From NCBI RefSeq assembly GCF_907165205.1, contig NC_058189.1, positions 60,695,815-60,759,814 on the forward strand: a stretch of DNA of 64,000 nt, written 5' to 3'. Shown piece by piece: positions 53,515 through 64,000 of this stretch (positions within the stretch are counted from its first letter, which is position 1; the number at the start of each line of letters is the position of its first letter). Made by a program: the position numbers and the translations under genes. The notes beneath the pieces were generated by a model. It saw only the letters and a program-made list of their open reading frames with translations, did not search any database and was not told where the DNA came from. This stretch comes from Coccinella septempunctata (Eukaryota > Arthropoda > Insecta > Coleoptera > Coccinellidae).

Positions 53515-56500
53515 CTAATCGTTTTTGGAAAAACCTTTCAACAACATATTTTTTACTTTTCCTATGGGTTTAATTGAGGCCCATACCATAATACTTGTTA
53601 TTAGAAAAACGCCTAAAATGAAGCTTGTTGGAGATGACCTTGTCTTTTCAATGTACCAATTGCTATAAAGTGATACTATAAGACTGAAACCACCTATTAT
53701 AAATCCTAAAGTTCCTGTGATAATGTGAATATTTTTATTCAATTCAGGTGAAATATATTGCTTGAGCTCCTTCCGGTATAATGCAGGTATACCGTTTAAA
53801 CCACTCAATAACGATAACGCATATCCGATAATTCCCAGTAAGGCATGCCAGGAGAAAAAATGTGGTTCGTCCTTATCGATTTTGTCTTTATATGCACTAG
53901 CGAAACCTAGAGTCGCACCTAATAAGCCAACACTCTCTATAACCCAGTGGTTGAACACTTTGTCTTTTCCAAGAATCTTCTTGACCACTGGATTCACTGT
54001 GTGTAGAGCCAAGAGACCTTGTGTCATACTAACGAGCCACTGAAATGTTGAAAGTTGTGTCAGTGTTATGTATTATTATGAGAAAATTGGATATTGTGGG
54101 ATTAGGGCAAGAACAAGCACTGTCGTTGAGATTATAATTATATATTATTTTACATAAGTTAGTTTCTTAGCTAGAATATGCCTCAAAACATTTCTGTTAA
54201 CATCGAGAATGGTAATGGATTAAGAATTATACATCATATGAAAAGAATTTCGGTGGGAGTGTTACTTTTGGGTGCTGGGTGGATGAAGCTAGAAAAGTAA
54301 TCTTTTTGTCATGGGGCAAAAGTGTTCATGAGCACAAAAATACGTATGGCTATTGGCTATTTTTTCAAATACAGGGTTACAAAACTGAAAGTGAAACTTC
54401 CGGCTCAGAATTTTCAATTTTGAGTGTTGACGGAACGTCTTTGAGTATTGTGAAAATGCAACTCCCAAAGTCACAGTGATCTTTTAAACATAGTGATTTT
54501 TAGTTTTGTGCTCTCCAAGTGGTGTGAGTTTTCCAATATGAATTGAGGATTTGATTTAGCCTTGATGAACTTCCTCAATCACGATAGAAATTAATTGGAA
54601 TTTTATACTGTCCCCAAATTAATGCAAAAAATTTAGTCACAGATTCTCAAGACAAAATCAGGAGAAACCCATTTTTCGTTTTTGCCAGGAGTTTCAGCCC
54701 CTGAATTTTTGCCCTAAAAACAATCTTCTTTTTATCTCAGAATCCGGTCATAAGAAAAGTACCGAATTTGGTACACAGTTCTATGATATGCGAAATCTCA
54801 ATGTATATCGAATATCAAAAAATTCTTGCGTTACATGATGAAATTGCAAATAGTCCAAGATCCCAGAGCGACCAGACATAACTTATTTTCACACAGATGA
54901 AACTTTAGGATCTCAGTAGAGTCTCATGTGCTTTGAATACCTGCAAACTTGTGGAGTTTGCCTAGTGACACCTGGGCAGATATCAGGTGGCAAAGGTAAC
55001 TAAAAATAACTGTTACTTATTTTATCATGGCTGATTTTTATATATGTTTTAAAGAATATTATTCTGAAGTTATATTATAAGTGACAGACACTTTCCATGG
55101 GCCAAAACTGTTACCAGACGCTTTGAAGCTGCACAAAAAATAAATTATCTTTACTTATTTTCTTCTCGATCTTATGATACAGGCATCCTAAACTCCTATT
55201 TGCAAAATTTCGATTATGCGAAATCACTTTGGTCTTCATTATTTCGGAGAATCGAGACTGTACTGTACTGCAATCGATTGCTGCAAAACGTGGCATCTAC
55301 GAAGATATAAAAGAATTATTCGTTTAATAAGGGACATGCCTGTCCATTAACTATTTAAGAATTCGAAAGAAAATACTACCCCATTGTATCTGAATTAACA
55401 AGGGACTATAAATGTCAGTTAATCTATTGTGTATAAGTATGTGCTGTGTATGTGCAAGAGTTGATAATCTTAGGTATGTGTATGTGCCATGTGCGAGCAA
55501 TTTATAGTATACAGGGACTGCAAACAGATTGTGAAAGATAACTGAGTTACCATAGTCTCACCCACTATGAAACGCATGCATGCATGTATGCTCTCGCGCT
55601 CACATACGGCTAAATAATTTTCATGTTTAGGGGATGTTTGGTCACTACTATTTGTCTGAATGATGAAATATAACTTTTTTATAGTTACCCGCACTTCAAT
55701 GGCATATTTCAATTTTCAATACCAGACATGTGAAAATAAGTAAAGTTCATTTATTTTTTGTGCAGCTTCAAAGCGTCTGGCAAGAGTTTTGGCCCATGGA
55801 AAGTATCTGTCACTCATAATATAACTTCAGAATAATATTTTTTAAAACATATATATATATAAAAATCAGCCATGTGAAAATAAGTTAAGTAACACTCATT
55901 TTTAGTTACCTTTGCCACCTGGTATTTTCCCAGGTGTCACTAGACAAGCCACACAAGTTCTCTGGTATTCAAAGCACATAAAACTCAACTGAGATTCTAA
56001 AGTTTCATCTATGTGAAAATAAGTTATGTCTGGTCGCTCTGGGATCGTACTCTAAATTTTTTTCAATTGGACTTTCCTATTATTATTATTTTGTATCGGT
56101 AATTTGTGACCTAATTTTGTTGCATTAATTTCGGGACAACGTGTATAGGGGTATGTAAACCCCTAGTTTTCAACGAGAGAACATGCCTAATTTCCATACA
56201 AATGGCGCGAAGTCCTCATGATTTGGAAAGTAAAAATCGGAATATTTGGCATTTGCATGATTTCAAAAAATTTGTATACTTCGAATAAAATACTCAGCGT
56301 TTTTCGGAATCGGCTGGTTTCAAAACAATAAACTGACAACTTCAGGGACATAGAGATTACATTTTTCTTCCAATTAACCCTCAACTGCTATCGTCATTTC
56401 ATATAACGATTCTTATATGGTGGGGTAAATTCTGACCCCAAAACTTTGAACTATGTCTACCCATGAAAATTGTCTATATTTGATAGTTTTTTGTTTATTG

Positions 56501-57975
56501 AGTGAAGTTCAAAGTCTGCTGAAGTGAAATAAACATTTATTCATCAAATAATTTGAACATTTCGAAAAGAAAACAACGATTACTCAAATAATAAAAAAAA
56601 AATTGCTGCAATGTAAGGCTTCATTTACAGCTATCCTCTACAACATTATTGATTTCTTTGTTGAAAACTATTGCTGGTGTTCAGCTTATGAGGAGTAAGA
56701 TTAGTACTGAAAAGTAAAAAAATTGCATTATATTGCATTAAAAAAAAACTGCCGCCTAATTTTTGGGGATCAAAATTTCGGATGCTCTAAAATACGTATT
56801 GCACTCAATGCAATGCATGGAAATTATTTTTTCCATGAAAGTAATTTGTATTTCGACTATGTGTCTCAATATTGTCTTCTGATTCTGTCTCAGAAATATT
56901 CGAATCAGTATCATGAATGCTATGTTGACTTTCTGCGTCGCTCATACGGTCATCCTCATGAAAAATTTCTTCATCACTATGAAAATCCGTATCCAATTCG
57001 CTCAAATAAGACATGACCTGCTCAGCATTCATGAGTTTTCCTTCTACCACTATACTATCTGAATTTGCCATCTTCAATTATGAAGAAGTAATTTTTCAAT
57101 ATATCAAGAAGCCCGAAATTTTTCGCGTGAGTACTGTGGTGGGGTACAAACTGACCCCAAGACAATCAGATCGCGTAAACTAGTGCCAAAGAGTAACCAA
57201 CAAGAGGATGCACTCTGTCATTTTGGCCGGTTGGGTTTCAATGACCTTGAGGGAATACTCATAATTCGATATTCGAACTATTTTGAAAGAAGTCGCATTA
57301 TTTTCATAAACGGAAATTGATTCGTTTCCGACAGGATACGAAAACGAAAGCCGATATCTGCCGATATTCGTTCGGTTCGCAACTCGCAATTTGATTGGAC
57401 GCCCAGATTCTCCATTTGACTGCGGATGATTCTGTTCGCAGTATTCTGGCGCGTATCGTGTCCCCACTCCAAGGTTAAAATTCCATGAGTCAGATTTCGC
57501 CTTGTAAATTGACAGAGTGAAACCTCTTGTTGGTTACTCTTTGCTAGTGCAGTCGAGAATAAGATGCACTCACTATCGGCACAGGCACAGTGAGTACTGA
57601 GAATACCTAGAGGCGGAAGAATCTACAGCGATGCGTTCATACAATTATACACGATTAATGACGAGTGGGGTCAAATTTGACCCCAACGATAGCAGTTGAG
57701 GGTTAAATTCCAAAGGTTCGTTGTAAATAATGAACCGACATAATAATAAACAACAATCTGATGTAACGATCGCAATCGTCTAATCGAGACCTGCGATAAG
57801 TTGAATTATTTCCTCAGTTCGCACCGATACTCACTGCTATGGTGGAATGAAATACGTGCACGTTCAAAATCATAAATTCGGTGCGGAAAAACAGGAGGAA
57901 TATCATCAGCACAAACACAAATTCGAAGAATTGCACCACGTTGTTCACGTCGGTCTCGAGCTTCCTCCTCGCCAT
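53515..57975 (-). CDS. CYB561D2: CYB561D2-like cytochrome b561
   Basis: This is a transmembrane di-heme cytochrome b561 of the CYB561D1/D2 type, a likely ascorbate-linked transmembrane electron carrier. Two exons join in phase 0: 57835-57975 (MARRKLETDVNNVVQFFEF, first membrane helix) and 53515-54039, giving 221 aa (human D2 is 222). Four histidines fit the heme ligands: H43 (HVFHSTIA), H78 (FNHW), H112 (FSWHALLG) and H152 (NKNIHIITG). About six hydrophobic segments are present. The ATG within exon 2 (MTQGLLAL) is internal. The 3.8-kb intron holds a foldback and a piggyBac-type element. The gene lies in the SMC1 interval on the opposite strand. Confidence 0.82.
54605..56147. repeat. Large foldback element (about 1.5 kb)
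   Basis: The outer ends TATACTGTCCCCAAATTAATGCAA and TTGCATTAATTTCGGGACAACGTGTATA (each shown as separate arms) are inverted. The inner arms 54838-55150 and 55740-56045 are strongly complementary over about 300 bp (for example TGAAGCTGCACAAAAAATAA / TTATTTTTTGTGCAGCTTCA). The central 600 bp are unique. No ORF. It lies in the CYB561D2-like intron. Confidence 0.75.
56374..57706 (-). mobile_element. PiggyBac-type element, non-autonomous
   Basis: TTAA target-site duplications (56374-56377 and 57703-57706) flank inverted ends CCCTCAACTGCTATCG and CGATAGCAGTTGAGGG, the piggyBac layout. A minus-strand ORF from ATG 57071 (MANSDSIVVEGKLMNAEQVMSYL, then a Ser/Asp/Glu-rich stretch) resembles the acidic N-terminus of piggyBac transposases and stops after about 80 codons. 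The catalytic DDD domain is missing. Subterminal GGGGTCAAATTTGACCCC repeats are present. A smaller MITE is nested inside it. Confidence 0.85.
57179..57550. repeat. MITE nested in the piggyBac element
   Basis: Inverted ends of about 42 bp (left CTAGTGCCAAAGAGTAACCA, right TGGTTACTCTTTGCTAGTG, both followed by CAAGAGG / CCTCTTG and a CACTCTGTCA match) enclose a short GC-richer core. The ORFs here are on complementary low-information sequence and are not called. Confidence 0.7.
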
Positions 57976-58276
57976 GTTCAGAACTTTCGGCTAGGTATTA
58001 TTTATTGAATGACTCGCGGGCGAATGCGAATATTCGGATTGCCGTAGAGCATTAGGATCTGGCGGTAATTATCTGTCTTGTCACGCTGTTCTCGCAATTC
58101 ATTTCGGAACCGACGGCTTGTTTATTTAGAGAGAGATCTCGGTAGATCATCATCATCAACCTTCGATGATGCGACTGGACTAAATACCGGGGTGTTTCCG
58201 AAAATTTGGGAGCCAATTTTTGATTTCTGCGAACGAAATGAGCCGGTGACTTGCCAAATCGTTCTGCATCCGTTGT

Positions 58277-61077
58277 AGTTGGGGAGCCGAAGAGGGAAAT
58301 TCGGGATTTACTCGAGCGTGTCAGATTAATATAAGGGGACATACCTTGGACCCTGTAGAGTACCTCTACCAAAAATTAGACCTGTATATAGGGGGAATAG
58401 TCTAGAACAGCCTGTCAGAATAGTAAAAAAAAACGATCATCGTACATGCTCGAGCGTGTCAGATTAAGATATATGTGGTTAATTACTTGTTGAAAAGTAT
58501 ATATTCTCTTAATCTGACAATTTAAGCGTGTCGAAAATGTGTGGGAGGGCGCCAAAGTTGCAAAAAAAAACGTCACGTGTACATTCTCGAGCGCGGTGGC
58601 GTTGTTTCTTATTTTGAAGCTAATGATTCAAGAATAACGGAAAAAATATAATCTGACAGTTTAAGCGAGCCGAAAAAATAAAAATTGGCCATAAAGGTCA
58701 CAAAAATCAGTTTCTTTGAATTATCTCCTCCTCTGGTCCCCAAATCTTTTTCCCATTCATTATAAAAGTTGTAGAGCATAACATTTTCTACAAATTTTGT
58801 CCTAAGCAATTTTTTTTACGTTCAAACGTTTTTGAGATATATGGCGATTAATGCGAGGTGTTTTGTGATACATGCCGAAGCGAAAATTCATCATTCATTC
58901 ATTGCTGTATCCCGTTGCCGGGAATGAGTCTACAAAAAGACGAAAAAAAGAAATGAAGAAGAAAGGAAAAAAAAAGGTGCGACAGACTTATAATTTTTCA
59001 GGGCTTATTGCGACTGTGTGCTCTCCTGTGACTGTAGAGTCCCAACCGTGACCTACATATCTTACCACACTCCGGGCATGGATAGTCACCAACCAGATCT
59101 GGCCACCGCTGTATTCTTCTCGAGTCTCCATTATAACTGTGTACCAAAGACCTCCACTGTGACCTGTCTAATGCTAGTTGTTCCCAGTTATGATTGGCAT
59201 TAACTGATTTTAGGGATTGATGTAGTGTATCCTTAAACCGCTTGTACTGGCCTCCTGGTTTCCGGGCTCCCTCAGTGAATTCGCCATATAGAGCTATTTT
59301 GGGGAGTCTTGTGTCTTGCATCCTCAAAATGTGGCCGCTCCATCTGAGTCAGGCCCTCGTTACTTGAGTCTCAATTGTTGTACAACTCGCGCGCTGCAAG
59401 ACTTCTGCATTCGAAACTTTGTGGAACCATCTGATGTGCATTATCTGTCTTAGATGACGTTGTTGCGTTTGTTCAAGCTGTTTAATATGTCGCCTGTAGG
59501 GCGTCCAGCTTTCGCTCCCGTAAAGAAGCGTTGGGAGGACCACTGCCTTGTAAACAGCTGTCTTGGTCTTCAGATTGAAGTCGTGATTTTGAAACACTCT
59601 ATCCTTTAGCTTCCAGAATGCCCGTGATGCCGAATTGATACGGTTGTGTATTTCCGTGTCAAGGTTAGCCCTAGTATTTATGAAGCTTCCCAAGTATTTG
59701 AACTGCTCGACCTGTTCTAGAGTTTCATTCTCCAGGCTGATATCTGTTGGAAGGCTTTCTGGCGGACTAACCAGGATTTTGGTTTTGTCGATATTGAGTC
59801 TAAGGCCTAAAGCTTCGTATATATGTTTATAGGTGTCCAACATTATCTGTAGATCCTCCGAGCTGCTAGCGATAAGTGAACAGTCGTCTGCATATTGAAG
59901 TTCAGTGATAAACTTGGTACTGGTTTTTACTGTGAGGCGCTTCAGGTTAAACAAGCCTCCATCAAATCTGAATCTTATCCCAACGCCTCTTACAGGCATA
60001 CTCATGTCAGCAATCATCGACACAGCTATGGCGAAAATATTGAACAGTAAAGCGCTAATACGCAGCCTTGTTTTATTCCAGAGTTGGTTGAGAAATGGTC
60101 GGTTGTAGAACCATTATGCTGTATTCTAGCGGTGTTGTTGGTATGAAGGCTTTCACACTCTGCTAAGAATTTTTCGGGTACTCCAAGACGTGCCATGATT
60201 TTCCATAGCGCGAAAATTCACTCGTTGGAGAATAGTACATTCTAAGATTCAGTCAGAGACAACACTAAAATTTTTGTGACTTATTTCGAAATTATCATCA
60301 TTTGTCATTTTGAAAATTGGATCAATGTAAATTAGACTGGGATTCTACATTGACCTTGTCCTTTCGCATGTGTGGCTAACTCCTCGCCCTTATCGCCCTC
60401 TAACTCGAGAACGGTTAGTATGTAAAATTGCTTCAGACAAAAGTTGTGTAGAATTTTATTATCTACAACTTCCATAATGAATACAAAAACTTCCATAATG
60501 AATATTCGAAAAAAAAGCATTTTTATCATCTTCAAAGTGTCAAATTAAGAAAACCCCCCCTGATTATTGTCAGATTAATGGATCAACACGTCTACAACAC
60601 CGAGATTAACCATCTGTATGAAAATCTGACACGCTCGAGTATGTACAAGTAACGATTTTTTTTTTACATTTTCAAAGGACTGCTGTGACCTTCCGTCACG
60701 TCCAAATTGTCAGTCCCTTGAAAAGTAGCTTCCTTTGGGTCCAATAAACATATCCTCCAAAAATCTGACACGCTGGAATTTTTTTTTCACCATTTTCAAC
60801 TCCGTACGGCCAGTCCCTCCGCGCAAACTGTCAGATAAGCATGAATTAATTTATCAGAGACACGTAGGGCATATACAGTATATTAATCTGACACGCTCGA
60901 GTATGTACACCTGACGATTTTTTTTTACATCTTTGAGACCCTGCAGACGCTTTCCCCACCGCTGAAAGTGCATACATCATAGAACCTTTTTTTCTCTCTA
61001 CCATCTAATCTTCAAAATCCACTAGGTCTCCACGACGCTCGAGTAAATCCCGATTTAGCATCGTCGGCTCCCCAACT
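58277..61077. mobile_element. 2.8-kb TIR element with repeated CTCGAGCGTGTCAGATTA words
   Basis: The ends AGTTGGGGAGCCGA and TCGGCTCCCCAACT are inverted, and the match continues to AATCGGGATTTACTCGAGCG-like sequence. Both subterminal zones carry multiple copies of CTCGAGCGTGTCAGATTA or its shorter forms (58311, 58450, 58500, 58650; inverted at about 60626, 60768, 60887, 61034). The middle has been invaded by a LINE (58890-60205). No transposase is recognised, so the superfamily is unassigned. Confidence 0.6.
58890..60205 (-). mobile_element. 5'-truncated LINE with RT fragment
   Basis: The minus strand encodes the C-terminal half of a non-LTR reverse transcriptase: MARLGVPEKFLAECESLH and SGIKQGCVLA (about 60196-60070), a frame change, then ELQYADDCSLIASS with the catalytic YADD (59890), EQFKYLGSFI and YGSESWT. 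After a stop it continues with MQDTRLPKIALYGEF and a Cys-His motif CPECGKICRSRLGLYSHRRAH. The tail carries ATGAATGAATG repeats. Frameshifts make it inactive. Clade unassigned. Confidence 0.82.
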
Positions 61078-61324
61078 ATTGGAGCAACCTGTTATCAGAA
61101 GGGTGTGGTAAAATGATTCACTTGAGCGTTTCTAAATATTTTTTTACGACGATATGAGGCCTTTTAACGTCTCACTGTTCATTACAAGGACATTACAAGG
61201 ACACTCAATTGCCTTGCTTTCGAATGATTCCCATGGATTCCAATTATTCATCTAGTAATGCCTGCAATTCTTTGTCTTCAAGTTTTTAGGCTGTTCAGAG
61301 ACTATTCACTACATGATTTATCAG

Positions 61325-61980
61325 TTGGAGCCTTAGAACATAGAATATCAGGAAGGAGCTTTTTCGAATAAATGTGATGGGAATTGTGCGACGGAAACGG
61401 CCATATTGGTCTTCCAAGTTCTGATTTGAAAAGTGGCAGACTTGGAAGTCAAATGATTCTGTTATCTGTGGCCAAATGAACAAAGTGATGTTTTAACTTA
61501 ATTTTGGTAATTTGGATTCTTGAAATTTGCTGGAAATAAGGATTTTGGATATTTTAGCGTGAATAATTCATAGGTAGGTGATTTTTTAAGCTGAATATCA
61601 GGTATTAATTATGAGTTTCTGAATTTCATGACATAACAAGGTTATCCCATGACAATAACACTCCATGGGCGTAGGTGATGTTAAGTCATAGACCTTATTA
61701 CCATTAAGTATATAGCCAAGCAGTGTTAGGCGGGGTGAATTTCCGCTTTGATTATCAATTTGAACGAGCTTGAAAAAGCTTCTGATTTTACGTCAGTGCT
61801 TTCTTAATTTTTTTGATTAATCAGAATCAACTGACTATTGAAGTTAGTTTTTTGGAAACTTCATTGTCCTACGCCACTGTTGAAACGGAAATATATGTCG
61901 GCCATATTTCTCCTCTATTCCGGTCAAATTGAAATGAGCAATATGCTCCTTCCTGTTATTCTATATTCTAAGGTTGGAGC
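61325..61980. repeat. Inverted-repeat element, CCTTAGAAYATAGAATA arms
   Basis: The left arm (about 61331-61359, CCTTAGAACATAGAATATCAG) and the right arm (about 61944-61972) match at 27 of 29 positions in inverted orientation, including GGAAGGAGC. The core is about 580 bp and has no ORF. The superfamily is unknown. Confidence 0.6.
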
Positions 61981-62403
61981 ATTGTCACTCCCCCCAAATG
62001 CTTCTTAGTTAACACATATCTAACATATTCATCGCAGTACAAAACAAGGGTTTTGTACGAAATTTAGACCTACATGAACTAAATATTATGCACTCTCTGA
62101 AACCACCAAAATCAGCTGCCATTATGAAACATCAGTAACAGTCGAAGCCATTTTTTTCAAAAAGGAGCGGACTAATTTGGAATCCCAATATCAAAATTGT
62201 ATCAAAGATTTCTTCACAAGAGGATTGGCATTTAAGAAAAATCAAGTACCCTCCAACCCCTCGTACAGGGTCTATGACGAACTCGTCAATTATACACGAA
62301 AAGATGCATAAATTAAAATGAAAATACACTTGATCGAGAATTTTTCTACAAAATAGTAAATACCAAAGATGTGAATTTTGTCCGTTACTTTTTAATCACT
62401 CTA

Positions 62404-62528
62404 TATAGGGTGAGTCTTTGACTCGTACAAATATTTTAATAGTAGATTCTTGAGGTCGAAAGAAACACTTCTTTTTGTTTCTTGTTACTGTTAAAATTTT
62501 TGTACGAGTCTCAAAGACTCACCCTGTA
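62404..62528. repeat. CAGGGTGAGTC MITE, copy 2, minimal form
   Basis: A 125-bp near-palindrome has arms TAGGGTGAGTCTTTGACTCG and CGAGTCTCAAAGACTCACCC. It is an internal-deletion derivative of the element at 35994-36573. It abuts the next MITE with shared TATA. Confidence 0.75.
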
Positions 62529-62893
62529 TACAGGGTGTTTTCAAAGATGAGGCTTTCTTTTGACAGAAGGTAAAAGACATCAAAATAAATCATCTCACCT
62601 AAGTTTCCAGTTTCATTCCTACGTAAATATCAAACGGGCCAAGTTCCTAAATGAATCCATATGACTGAGTCATCACAAGATGAGTTTTTTCCAATTGCTC
62701 TCGATAATTCAGAAAACATAATATATGATCTAGAGTCGTATTTGGATCTATTTTAGTAATCACTTTCAATGTTTTTTTTTTTCAACTTTGTCATTTTGAA
62801 AGTTTTGTGTAGGTGATTTTTGGTGAAAAGCTTCATTTTGACCAGTTCTACCTTCTGTTAAAAAAACAGCCTCACCCTTGAATACACCCTGTA
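62529..62893. repeat. CAGGGTGTTTTCAAAG MITE, copy 2
   Basis: The ends TACAGGGTGTTTTCAAAGAT and GGTGTATTCAAGGGTGAGG (the latter read on the minus strand) are inverted. The internal sequence aligns with 32575-32910, including TTTCAACTTTGTCATTTTGA. No ORF. Confidence 0.75.
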
Positions 62894-63048
62894 TGTAAGA
62901 GCTGGAGATTTAAATGGATTCCAACTTTGAAATAAAAAAACGGATGTTTCAGCTTTATGTTTTATTTTTCTCTTTCTATTTCAACAGTAAAATGAATTCC
63001 AACAATGAAGAAAATCCCCCCATTTTCTTATCCAAATATCACCTAAGA

Positions 63049-63417
63049 TAAAGGGTGATTAATAACTATTGGGACATAGGCTAAAGGCAGATTGTTTGGA
63101 CCAACATATGGCGATAGGACCTAATATACCTCAATAAAATATTGCTGTGGAAAAAGATAGAGGGCGTTAAAGTTTAAAATTTTTTCAAGGGGACAGAATA
63201 ATATTTTGTTAGAAGTTCGGAAGTTCTTTATTAAAAGAATTAGAAAAGGCATAGAAGTCGGAGGAGGCCACGTAGAACATTTAATTTAAGTTTATTCTTT
63301 TTATGTTACATTTATCGTCGAAATAAAGCAATATTTTATTGAGGTATATTTGGTCCTATCGCCATATTTTGGTCCAAACAATCTGCCCTTAGTCCCAATA
63401 GTTATGAATCACCCTGT
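63049..63417. repeat. Long-TIR foldback MITE, copy 2
   Basis: This is the same family as 31280-31826. Arms with ATTGCTGTGGAAAAAGATAG and a core with GAAGTCGGAGGAGGCCACGTA are conserved, but part of the right arm and core is deleted. Confidence 0.8.
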
Positions 63418-63605
63418 CTCTCTGTACCCCAAAGTCAAGACTTATCTACGTTTCAGAAGAGGCCGAAAGCATATTGTACTCCTGAGTCCATAAAATATAT
63501 TTCTCGCAGACATACGATAATGTGGTTCCATAGAGAATATCATAATAATCAGCTGGAACCAAAAAATCGCTTTTTTGTACTTTTTGATATGATGGTTCTG
63601 AGGTA

Positions 63606-64000
63606 CAAATTTCATGGATGCCATCAGTTTTGTGATGGGAGAAAGGACGCAAAGTTTGAGAGTGAAAAGGCTTAGCGATTTGGTTCATGGGGCTGCTATC
63701 AGTAGACCTATTTCAAGAAGGTTTGTCATACGCTTAGTGTTTTATCTTTCATTTGATTGGTTTCATTGCTCATTCATTCTTTCTTAGTTTATCTCAGGGC
63801 TTGATAAAGTTAACCAGGAGTTACACACAAATAAAGTAATTTGTTACCATTTTTAAATTCGTAGTAGCAGTATCAAAAAACCCTTGTTTATGCTGCTGCT
63901 AGATTTTCTACAGTATTAAGAAGTGGCAGTCAATATTATATGAAGAGAATACAAAACAATTGACCTAGTTCACCAAATATTTTTGGTATTATAGTAATGT
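63606..64000 (+). pseudogene. Duplicated SMC1 exon 2 and following intron
   Basis: From CAAATTTCATGGATGCC onwards this repeats 53035-53430 with only a handful of differences (the offset is a constant 10571). The exon part differs by one base (Ile to Val in DLIHGA) and keeps the GTTTGT donor. The 5' edge is lost: the copy reads GAGGTACAAATTTC, so the Walker A Lys-Ser codons are gone. An AG precedes it and could still splice in frame. The copy runs off the window. Confidence 0.75.

Noticed and set aside
56723..57016. 97-codon plus ORF across the piggyBac element
   Set aside because: Antisense to the piggyBac N-terminal ORF, whose acidic composition and ATG context fit better.

Overview
The window looks like one continuous piece of an insect nuclear genome. 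It is AT-rich, its genes carry spliceosomal GT-AG introns with poly(A) signals, and transposon debris is plentiful. The recognisable gene set (METTL22, NOP2, CFDP1/YETI, TTC27, CTH, p130Cas, RNASEH2A, a cytochrome b561, SMC1) is generic to animals. Compact introns plus mariner, Tc1, Merlin and piggyBac elements suggest an insect. A beetle is my guess, but the sequence does not prove the order.

Layout. 0-3 kb: first coding exon of Roquin (minus) head-to-head with a four-exon METTL22 (plus). 3-10.3 kb: a minus-strand non-coding snoRNA host gene with about 18 introns, each holding exactly one C/D box snoRNA, and an intact Merlin transposase ORF in an upstream intron. 11.3-15.2 kb: NOP2 (minus) and CFDP1/YETI (plus), head-to-head. 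15.9-22.2 kb: two tandem full-length TTC27 paralogues (minus). 23.7-24.9 kb: cystathionine gamma-lyase in one exon (plus). 25.7-38.8 kb: p130Cas/BCAR1 (plus), whose large introns hold a GC-rich candidate alternative first exon, a mariner, a Tc1 element, several inverted-repeat elements and a foldback carrying two opposed hammerhead-ribozyme-like cores. 38.8-51 kb: gene desert with a 332-bp tandem repeat and MITEs. 51.1-53.2 kb: RNASEH2A (minus) head-to-head with the first two exons of SMC1 (plus). 53.5-58.0 kb: a two-exon CYB561D2-like gene (minus) whose intron holds a piggyBac-type element and a 1.5-kb foldback. 58.3-64 kb: a 2.8-kb inverted-terminal-repeat element interrupted by a LINE, more MITEs, and at the right edge a near-identical second copy of SMC1 exon 2 that lacks the Walker A lysine codon.

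Functional theme. The left third is enriched for ribosome and RNA biogenesis: 18 rRNA 2'-O-methylation guide snoRNAs beside NOP2, a 28S rRNA m5C methyltransferase, and TTC27, linked to RNP assembly. The snoRNA cluster is the strongest finding. Its six guide families match recognisable 18S and 28S segments, including the 28S P-loop (seven copies), the 18S 5' end (U27-like) and the 18S 530-loop region. In all 18 introns the D box lies 64-78 nt upstream of the 3' splice site, the geometry expected for splicing-coupled snoRNP assembly.

Gene models were joined by hand from splice signals and reading-frame continuity. No similarity search or expression data were available.
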